Source of the DNA: Kuafuiihalomonas sp039024635
GTDB taxonomy: Bacteria; Myxococcota; Kuafuiibacteriia; Kuafuiibacteriales; Kuafuiibacteriaceae
DNA length: 64,000 nt
Direction: 5' to 3'
Assembly: GCA_039024635.1 (NCBI GenBank)
Contig: JBCCQA010000019.1
Span: forward strand, 1-64,000
Each line of letters begins with the position of its first letter. Position 1 is the first letter of the stretch. The notes beneath the pieces were generated by a model that did not search any database, was not told where the DNA came from, and was given only the letters and a program-made list of their open reading frames with translations. Shown piece by piece: positions 16,720 through 23,638 of this stretch. Position numbers and translations under genes: made by a program.

Positions 16720-19700
16720 ATGGAGCTCCCGAGCCACAGCCTGGCCTTCGTCGAAGAGTTGTACGCCCAGTACCTGGAAGATCCCAGCTCGGTCGCCGAG
16801 GACTGGCGGAAGTACTTCGAGAAGTGGGCCCACGAGCAGCATGAGATGACGAACGGGGACCCCATCCAGATTGGCCCCTCCTTCCCCACCCGAAGCATCT
16901 TCAACCCGCGGACCGAAGCCACTGCTCTGCCCAAAGAGCCCGATCGAGAGATGCCCATCCTCGGAGACTTCGTGCGCGGCGAACCTTCGGGGCCCTCGGC
17001 GGGGTTGGGCCTGCCCGACTACGACCCGAGCAACGCCAAGGCCCGTCAACGTTTCTTGCGAGCGCTGGCGCTCTTTCGGTCCATCGACGACGCAGACATC
17101 GAGGCTTTGGATGGTCTCGCCAAACCCGTCCGTTTTTCCGACGGGGAGACGATCATTCGGGAAGGAGAGCGCAGCAACGATCTGTTCATCGTGGCTTCGG
17201 GCGAGATCGAGGTTCGACGAGGCGGCCACGGCCTGGTCGTTCGCTTGGGCCGGGGAGAGGTCATCGGAGAGATGGCGCTCTTCGATGCTCAGCCTCGAGC
17301 GGCCGACGTGGTGGCCAACGGTTCGGTCGAGCTTCTGGAGCTCGAAGGCGACCAGGTCATGGACTTGGTTCGTCGACGACCATCTTTGGCCCAGTCACTT
17401 CTCGAAACGATGGCCCGTCGGCTTCGGGAGACGAGCAGTCGACAGGACCGGGTGGACCAGTTGATTCGGGCCTATCGAGTCCGTGGTCATCTGCAGGCCA
17501 ACCTGGATCCTCTGGGCCTGGCCAACAACGAGGCCTACTCGGAGCTCGAGCCTTCCTTCTACGGCTTCGACGAAAAGGACCTGGACCTCGTCTTCTCGTC
17601 CAGCACTATTCCTGGACCCAGCGCCCGGACCCTTCGCGAGATCATCGATCACCTGAAGAAGACCTACTGCCGCGACGTCGGCGTTCAGTTCATGCACATC
17701 GACGACCTGCGCATGAAGAGCTGGCTCCAGGAGCGGATGGAGGCAACCCAGAACGTGCGAAAGCTGGGGCCGGAGGAGCAGCTGAGGATCCTGACCAAGC
17801 TCACCGACGCCGAGATCTTCGAGCAGTTCATCCACAAGAAGTTCATTGGCTCCAAGCGCTTCTCCTTGGAGGGTGCCGAGTCCTTGATTCCTCTTCTCGA
17901 CCTGGCGGTGGAGCAGGCCGGCGACCGCGGCGTTCGTGAGATCGTCATCGGGATGGCTCACCGAGGCCGTCTCAACGTGCTCGCCAATATCCTGGAGAAG
18001 AGCCCACGGAACATCTTCCGCGAGTTCGACGACGCCAATGCGGACGCCCAGCTGGGGAGGGGCGATGTGAAATACCACCTCGGCTACTCCCACGACCGGA
18101 CCACCGCCTCCGGCAAGCCGGTTCACCTATCCCTCAGCTTCAACCCCAGCCACCTGGAGTTCGTGAACCCGGTGGTGCTTGGCCGAATTCGGGCCAAGCA
18201 GGATCGCTACGGCGACGTCCGTCGTCGAGCCGGTCTCGGGATTCTCATCCACGGCGACGCCAGCTTCGCGGGTCAGGGCATCGTACAGGAGACCCTCAAC
18301 ATGAGTGGTCTCAAGGGCTACCAGACGGGAGGAACGCTCCACGTCATCGTGAACAACCAGATCGGCTTCACGACCAATCCCGAGGAGTCTCGCTCCACCC
18401 AGTACGCCACCGACGTGGCCAAGATGCTGCAGATCCCCATCATCCACGTGAATGGCGAGCATCCCGAAGCGGTGGCCCAGGCCATCTACTTGGCTTTGGA
18501 ATTCCGGGAGGTCTTCGGCCAGGACGTGGTGATAGATATGTATTGCTATCGGCTGCACGGCCACAACGAAGGCGACGAGCCAGCCTTCACCCAGCCGAAG
18601 CTCTACAAGGAGATCCGAGCCCGCAAGACCGTGCGCGAGAGCTACGTCGACAACCTCTTCGCTTTGGGCAGCATCACTCCTGAGCAAGCCGAACGTATAA
18701 GCATCGAGCGACGAAGCCGCCTCGACGATGAGCTGGGGGCAGCCAGGGAGCGTCCCCAGAGTAGCAAGCCGGACCTCATGCACGGGCAGGGCGTGTGGCA
18801 GGCCTTCGGGGGGGGCAAGGACGTCAAGGTGTCTGAAGTGCCGACCGCGGTCGACGAGAGCAGCCTGAAGGCGAGCCTGCAGAGGCTCACGAACTTCCCC
18901 GCCTCTTTCAGACCCCATCCTAAGTTCGGAAGACTCGTCACGCAGCGCGAAGAGATGGTGGCGGGAACCAGGGCGCTCGATTGGGCGGCAGGTGAGGCCT
19001 TGGCCTACGCAACCCTTCTCTCGCAGGGCGTTCGCGTCCGTCTGACCGGTCAAGACTCGGAGCGCGGTACCTTCTCCCACCGCCACTCCGTGCTCCACGA
19101 CAGCGAGAGCGGGGAAGAGCTCAACGTCTACGCTCAGTTTCCGGGGACCTTCGAGGTCCACAACTCTCCGCTCTCGGAGGCCGGCGTTCTGGGCTACGAG
19201 TACGGCTATAGCCTCGACTATCCCGAGGGCTTGGTGATCTGGGAGGCCCAGTTCGGCGACTTCATGAACGGGGCACAGGTCATCATCGACCAGTTCATCA
19301 CCAGCGGCGAGGATAAGTGGAACCGGCTGTCGGGCCTGGTGATGCTCTTGCCCCACGGTTTCGAAGGCCAGGGTCCCGAGCACTCCAGCGCGCGGCTGGA
19401 GCGCTTCTTGGTAGCGGCGGCCGACGACAACATCCAGGTCTGTAACCTCACGACGCCGGCTCAGATTTTCCATGCGCTTCGACGTCAGGTACTCCGTCCT
19501 ATTCGAAAGCCCCTGGTGATCATGTCTCCGAAGAGCCTGCTCCGGCATCCGCGAGCCGTCAGCGCCTGGCGTGACTTCTCCGAGGGGGGCTTCCAGCGGC
19601 TGATCGGGGACGTTCGAGAAAGCGTTCAGCCCGACAAGGTCCGCCGTGTCCTCCTCTGCTCGGGCAAGCTCTATTACGAGCTCGAAGAGCGTCGGGAGCG

Positions 19701-19992
19701 AGAAGGCATCGACGACGTGGCGCTACTCCGGATGGAGCAACTCTACCCCTTGAGCGCCGAGGCCATCGCGACTTGGCTTTCGCCGTATCCCAATGGCGCC
19801 GAGTACGTTTGGGTTCAGGAAGAGCCTAAGAACATGGGCGCCTGGGGCTTCATGATGACCGAACACTCGGGGCGGCTGATGGACCGGCCGCTCAGGCTTG
19901 TTGCCCGGCCGCCCTCGGCCAGCCCCGCTACGGGCTCCAACAAGGCCCATCGCATCGAACAGGAGCGAATCCTCGAGGAGGCGTTCCGCTAG
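16720..19992 (+). CDS. sucA: 2-oxoglutarate dehydrogenase E1 with inserted cyclic-nucleotide-binding domain
   Basis: 1090 residues, against about 930 in E. coli. Residues 1-40 are the usual SucA N-terminal helix (FVEELYAQYLEDPSSVAEDW). Residues about 112-238 (bases 17053-17433) are a complete CNB domain: FSDGETIIREGERSNDLFIV, ASGEIEV, and a phosphate-binding cassette GEVIGEMALFDAQPRAADVV with the phosphate-binding Arg (193) and ribose-binding Glu (184) both present. From residue 240 the normal E1 resumes (LIRAYRVRGHLQANLDPLGL, GMAHRGRLNVLANI, GDASFAGQGIVQETLNMS, the TPP core) to HRIEQERILEEAFR. It decarboxylates 2-oxoglutarate and feeds succinyl groups to SucB. Control by cAMP or cGMP is my inference. 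ATG 16720 begins the canonical N-terminus; sucB follows 31 bases later. Confidence 0.95.
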   Translation: MELPSHSLAFVEELYAQYLEDPSSVAEDWRKYFEKWAHEQHEMTNGDPIQIGPSFPTRSIFNPRTEATALPKEPDREMPILGDFVRGEPSGPSAGLGLPDYDPSNAKARQRFLRALALFRSIDDADIEALDGLAKPVRFSDGETIIREGERSNDLFIVASGEIEVRRGGHGLVVRLGRGEVIGEMALFDAQPRAADVVANGSVELLELEGDQVMDLVRRRPSLAQSLLETMARRLRETSSRQDRVDQLIRAYRVRGHLQANLDPLGLANNEAYSELEPSFYGFDEKDLDLVFSSSTIPGPSARTLREIIDHLKKTYCRDVGVQFMHIDDLRMKSWLQERMEATQNVRKLGPEEQLRILTKLTDAEIFEQFIHKKFIGSKRFSLEGAESLIPLLDLAVEQAGDRGVREIVIGMAHRGRLNVLANILEKSPRNIFREFDDANADAQLGRGDVKYHLGYSHDRTTASGKPVHLSLSFNPSHLEFVNPVVLGRIRAKQDRYGDVRRRAGLGILIHGDASFAGQGIVQETLNMSGLKGYQTGGTLHVIVNNQIGFTTNPEESRSTQYATDVAKMLQIPIIHVNGEHPEAVAQAIYLALEFREVFGQDVVIDMYCYRLHGHNEGDEPAFTQPKLYKEIRARKTVRESYVDNLFALGSITPEQAERISIERRSRLDDELGAARERPQSSKPDLMHGQGVWQAFGGGKDVKVSEVPTAVDESSLKASLQRLTNFPASFRPHPKFGRLVTQREEMVAGTRALDWAAGEALAYATLLSQGVRVRLTGQDSERGTFSHRHSVLHDSESGEELNVYAQFPGTFEVHNSPLSEAGVLGYEYGYSLDYPEGLVIWEAQFGDFMNGAQVIIDQFITSGEDKWNRLSGLVMLLPHGFEGQGPEHSSARLERFLVAAADDNIQVCNLTTPAQIFHALRRQVLRPIRKPLVIMSPKSLLRHPRAVSAWRDFSEGGFQRLIGDVRESVQPDKVRRVLLCSGKLYYELEERREREGIDDVALLRMEQLYPLSAEAIATWLSPYPNGAEYVWVQEEPKNMGAWGFMMTEHSGRLMDRPLRLVARPPSASPATGSNKAHRIEQERILEEAFR

Positions 19993-20023
19993 GTCGCCTC
20001 CCGGCGGCCCAGGATCCAAGACC

Positions 20024-21229
20024 ATGGCAGTTGAGCTGAAAGTGCCCTCCGCGGGCGAATCCATCACCGAAGTCACCATCGTGGAGTGGCTCAAGGACGA
20101 AGGCGCCTACGCGGAGCTGGACGAGACGATCGCCGTCATCGAGACCGACAAGGCCAACGTCGACGTGAACGCGCCTGTCGCCGGGACCATCCAGAAGATC
20201 ATCAAGGGTCCGGGAGATGCGGCGGAAGTGGGCGAGGTGATCGGCATGATGGAGCAGGGCGATCGGCCGGCGGCTGCTGCGGCAGTCCCGGCGCCCCTGG
20301 CGACTCCGATCCCAGGACCTCCGCCCACCCCGGCCGCCGCGCCTCTCCCTCCTACGCCCGCTTCGGCGCCCGAGCCTGCCGACGGTCCCATCCCCCAGGC
20401 CTCCCCCTCGCTGCGGCGGCTGATTCGGGAGAACAAGATCGACGTCACGAATCTTAGCGGCAGCGGGCCCGGAGGTCGGATCGTGCTCGCGGACCTTCGC
20501 CAAGGACAGGCCGAGCCCGAAGGCGGCTCCCGAGCTCAGGAGCGAGTCGCCATGACTTCGCTTCGAAAGCGAATCGCTGAGCGCCTTGTCCAAAGCCAAA
20601 GCGAAGGCGCGCTCCTCACCACATTCAACGAGGTGGACATGGGGGCGGTCATGACCCTTCGAAAGGCCCACCAGGAAGCCTTCGTCGCCAAGCACGGCAT
20701 CAAGCTCGGCTTCATGTCCTTCTTCGTGAAGGCCGCAGTAGAGGCCTTGAAGGAGTTCCCGCAGATTAACGCCTTCATCGACGGCGACGCCATCGTCTAC
20801 AACGACTACTACGACGTGGGCGTGGCCGTCGGCGGCGGACGTGGGCTCGTGGTCCCGGTCATTCGCAACGCGGAGCGACTGAGCTTTGCCCAAGTCGAGA
20901 AGACGATCGCTGACTTCGGAACCCGGGCCAAAGCCAACCGGCTGCAGGTGGAGGAGCTTCAGGGAGGCACGTTCACCATCAGCAACGGAGGTATCTACGG
21001 GTCTTTGATGTCGACCCCCATCATCAACCCGCCCCAGAGCGGCATCCTGGGCATGCACGCCATTCAGGATCGACCGGTGGTCAAGGACGGCCAGGTCGTC
21101 GTGGCCAAGATGATGTACCTGGCCCTGACCTACGACCACCGCCTCGTCGACGGTCGGGAGGCGGTGAGCTTCCTGGTTCGAATCAAGAACATGATCGAGA
21201 GCCCGAGCCGTATGCTGCTCGAGGTGTGA
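20024..21229 (+). CDS. sucB: dihydrolipoamide succinyltransferase (E2 of 2-oxoglutarate dehydrogenase)
   Basis: 401 residues. A lipoyl domain (1-80) has its lysine in IETDKANVDV; an Ala/Pro-rich hinge follows (about 85-120); the E1/E3-binding domain is at 122-165 (SPSLRRLIRENKIDVTNLSG); the catalytic trimer domain ends with the active-site DHRLVDGREAV. It transfers the succinyl group to CoA. ATG 20024 gives the normal AVELKVPSAGESITE start and has AGGA about ten bases upstream. No lpd (E3) gene follows; the next gene is convergent. Confidence 0.96.
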   Translation: MAVELKVPSAGESITEVTIVEWLKDEGAYAELDETIAVIETDKANVDVNAPVAGTIQKIIKGPGDAAEVGEVIGMMEQGDRPAAAAAVPAPLATPIPGPPPTPAAAPLPPTPASAPEPADGPIPQASPSLRRLIRENKIDVTNLSGSGPGGRIVLADLRQGQAEPEGGSRAQERVAMTSLRKRIAERLVQSQSEGALLTTFNEVDMGAVMTLRKAHQEAFVAKHGIKLGFMSFFVKAAVEALKEFPQINAFIDGDAIVYNDYYDVGVAVGGGRGLVVPVIRNAERLSFAQVEKTIADFGTRAKANRLQVEELQGGTFTISNGGIYGSLMSTPIINPPQSGILGMHAIQDRPVVKDGQVVVAKMMYLALTYDHRLVDGREAVSFLVRIKNMIESPSRMLLEV

Positions 21230-21236
21230 GCTCGTT

Positions 21237-21863
21237 TCAGGTCAGACGAGGTGGCCGGGGGCGGCCCCCCATGTGGGCGAGCTTGGCCTCGTCGAGCTCG
21301 ATCCGGCCTTCCGCATAGGCCCGGGCCAGCTCCAGGCGGTCGTGACCAAAGAAGAGCAGCTGTCCTTCGGCCACGGTGGGCACCCCGAAGCCGCCCCGCT
21401 CGATGAAGGTTCGGGTGTCCGCCTTAAGCTGGGCCCGAAGGCTGCGGTCGAAGGTCGCTGCTTCGGCATCGACCTCGATCTTCAGCTCGTCGAGAAGGGC
21501 CTGAAGGGTGGCCGTCGACTCCAGGTCGACGCCTTCGGACCAAGCGGCTTCGAAGAAGCGCGCCACGACCCGGGCCCGGCCGGTCTCATGAACGGCCAGG
21601 GTGGTCCGGAGGGCCGGCACCGAGTTGAAAGGGTGCTTGGCTGGACCTTCGACCGGGATGTCGTAGTGGGCGCAGAGGAGGAGCAGGTCGACCAGGCCGG
21701 CGTGGCGGCGGACGTCCTCCTCACCCGGACCCTGGACGCCTCGATGGGACAAAATCGAGCCCAAGACCACGGGCGCTGGGGTCCAGCCCTGGCCGCTTCG
21801 CTCCAGCAGGCGACAGGCGATGAAGGAATAGGGTGAGATGTAGTCGAAGAAGAAGGTCGTCAA
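21237..21863 (-). CDS. DsbA-fold isomerase, 2-hydroxychromene-2-carboxylate isomerase/kappa-GST type
   Basis: 208 residues with the family's FFFDYISPYSFIA opening (Ser in place of a CxxC thiol), the helical insertion, and the closing GGFGVPTVAEGQLLFFGHDRL motif. Family members isomerise 2-hydroxychromene-2-carboxylate with glutathione or act as kappa-class glutathione transferases. No aromatic degradation genes are nearby, so the actual substrate is open. It ends 8 bases from sucB (convergent) and is probably cotranscribed after yggT (gap 13 bases). Confidence 0.82.
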   Translation of the reverse strand: MTTFFFDYISPYSFIACRLLERSGQGWTPAPVVLGSILSHRGVQGPGEEDVRRHAGLVDLLLLCAHYDIPVEGPAKHPFNSVPALRTTLAVHETGRARVVARFFEAAWSEGVDLESTATLQALLDELKIEVDAEAATFDRSLRAQLKADTRTFIERGGFGVPTVAEGQLLFFGHDRLELARAYAEGRIELDEAKLAHMGGRPRPPRLT

Positions 21864-21876
21864 GGCGCAGGAGCCG

Positions 21877-22128
21877 TCAGGCAGGGGGGATTGCGCCCAA
21901 GACGGCCGGCAAAAGCATGCGTAGGCAGAGAATGACGGCCATGGGCGAGAGGTCGAGCCCGCCCATCTTTTCGGGGGGCAGGATCATCCGAAAGGGCCGA
22001 TAGAGAGGCTCGGTGAGTGTGCTCGTCAGGCTGCGGGGGAACTGTTCAGGGCTGACGACCCAGCTCGCGATGACGTCCACGAGGACGAGCAAAGAGACGG
22101 CGTTGACCAGGTAGACCGCAAATTCCAC
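21877..22128 (-). CDS. YggT-family integral membrane protein
   Basis: 83 residues with two membrane helices, AVYLVNAVSLLVLVDVIASW and MAVILCLRMLLPAVLGAI, flanking a loop LTEPLYRPFRMILPPEKMGGLDLSP. The PLYRPFR...LDLSPM pattern is the YggT signature. In other bacteria YggT is linked to osmotic tolerance and cell-division clusters. Here it heads a transcript with the isomerase and is divergent from nhaA. Confidence 0.88.
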   Translation of the reverse strand: MEFAVYLVNAVSLLVLVDVIASWVVSPEQFPRSLTSTLTEPLYRPFRMILPPEKMGGLDLSPMAVILCLRMLLPAVLGAIPPA

Positions 22129-22257
22129 GACCCGAAAACACGCCGATTCGCAGTCAGATTCCAGCGAAAAACACGCGTTCCGAGGCCGGGACGGACTGTT
22201 TCAGGGTGAGTCGACGGCTAGAGTTGCGAGATCTTCACTCAGGGTCCTACTTTCCGC

Positions 22258-22276
22258 GCCGAAACAAGGTTTCGGC
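22258..22276 (+). promoter_or_regulatory. hairpin GCCGAAAC-AAG-GTTTCGGC before nhaA
   Basis: A perfect 8-bp stem with an AAG loop ends five bases before the nhaA ATG, covering where a ribosome-binding site should be. No separate Shine-Dalgarno sequence is visible. It could control nhaA translation; this is inference from position only. Confidence 0.45.
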
Positions 22277-22281
22277 CTCCC

Positions 22282-23508
22282 ATGTCTGGTTCCAAGCCAA
22301 GGGCGCTGCAGATCGTCCAAGAATTCTCGCTCCCCCTGATCGCCGGCGTCGTGGCGGCGGTGGCTTGGGCCAATTTGGACCACCATTCCTACCACGACTT
22401 CATTCACTTCAGCCCCTTCGGCCACGACAGCCACCTCAACTTCCACTTCCTCATGAACGACATCTTCATGGCCTTCTTCTTCGGATTGGCGGCCAAGGAG
22501 ATCACGGAGGCCGTTCTTCCGGGCGGGGTCCTGAACCCGCCCAGCAAGGCCGTGAACCCTCTCTTGGGGACCTTGGGCGGTGTGCTTGGGCCCATCGGCG
22601 CCTACTTCGGCTATGTGGCGCTCACAGGACACTGGGATATTGCCAACGGTTGGGGCATCCCTACCGCCACCGACATCGCGCTCGCCTGGCTCGTGGCTCG
22701 GATCATCTTCGGCGCCACCCACCCTGCGGTGAGCTTCCTCCTGCTGCTCGCGGTCGCCGACGACGGCATCGGCCTAGGCATCATCGCGATCTTCTATCCC
22801 GACCCCGAGAACCCGGTTCGGCCCATCTTCCTGCTCCTGGTGGCTTTGGCCATAGCCGCCGCCTTCGTCCTCAAGAGGCGGCGGGTGAAGGCCTGGCAGC
22901 CCTACGTGCTGGTACCGGGCGTCCTCAGTTTCTTCGGGCTGTTCTTGGCCCACCTGCACCCGGCTCTGGCTTTGGTTCCGGTCGTCCCCTTCATGCCCAG
23001 CGCGGTGACCGACGAGGGGCTCTTCATGGAGTCCGAAGGGGGGCATCAGACCGACACCCTCAACAGGTTCGAGCACACCCTCAAGCTTCCGGTCGATCTG
23101 GGTCTTTTCGGCTTTGGTCTCGCCAACGCCGGCGTGGAGTTCAGCAGCATGGGGCCCGCGACCTGGGCCGTCCTCGGTGGACTCGTGCTCGGCAAGAGCG
23201 TGGGCATCTTCGGCTTCTCGGCTTTGGGCCACGCCATCGGCTTCAAGCTCCCCGAAGGCATGAACTTCGCGAGCCTGTTCGTGGCCGGGATGGTGGCGGC
23301 CCTCGGATTGACGGTGGCGCTCTTCGTGGCCGGCGTCGCCTTCACAGACCCCAGCCTGCAGGGCGCGGCCAAGATGGGCGCGCTCTTTTCGGCCGGCGTG
23401 GCCCCGGTGGTGATCGTTCTTGGTCGACTCCTGGGCGTCGGCGGCCAAGCCAAGTCGTCGCCCGCAAGCAGCGCTCCGAGCGGCGTGCCCGCCAGCGCCG
23501 AGAACTGA
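22282..23508 (+). CDS. nhaA: Na+/H+ antiporter NhaA
   Basis: 408 residues with about 12 hydrophobic helices. The NhaA signatures are present: NDIFMAFFFGLAAKEI, GWGIPTATDIALAW, and LLAVADDGIGLGIIAIFY with the paired Asp residues that bind the ion. It exchanges cytoplasmic Na+ or Li+ for periplasmic protons. The loop DNA between 22900 and 23000 lacks extra domains, and the C-terminus ends in a short Ser/Ala-rich tail. It is divergent from yggT; the SNF2 gene follows after 130 bases in which I see nothing definite. Confidence 0.96.
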   Translation: MSGSKPRALQIVQEFSLPLIAGVVAAVAWANLDHHSYHDFIHFSPFGHDSHLNFHFLMNDIFMAFFFGLAAKEITEAVLPGGVLNPPSKAVNPLLGTLGGVLGPIGAYFGYVALTGHWDIANGWGIPTATDIALAWLVARIIFGATHPAVSFLLLLAVADDGIGLGIIAIFYPDPENPVRPIFLLLVALAIAAAFVLKRRRVKAWQPYVLVPGVLSFFGLFLAHLHPALALVPVVPFMPSAVTDEGLFMESEGGHQTDTLNRFEHTLKLPVDLGLFGFGLANAGVEFSSMGPATWAVLGGLVLGKSVGIFGFSALGHAIGFKLPEGMNFASLFVAGMVAALGLTVALFVAGVAFTDPSLQGAAKMGALFSAGVAPVVIVLGRLLGVGGQAKSSPASSAPSGVPASAEN

Positions 23509-23638
23509 CGATCCGTCCCTCATCTGGTGGTTGCCGAGGTACCAACCACCAGGCCTTGATGTCGTCACTGTATGCTTCTAGAGTCCCGGGATCGAAGCGA
23601 GAGACCAAGACCAGGTCGTAGAGGCCTGGGAGCGGGCC

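Noticed and set aside
18127..19548. Minus-strand open frame of 473 codons inside sucA
   Set aside because: Antisense shadow of the E1 catalytic core; composition typical of reverse-frame GC-rich coding.
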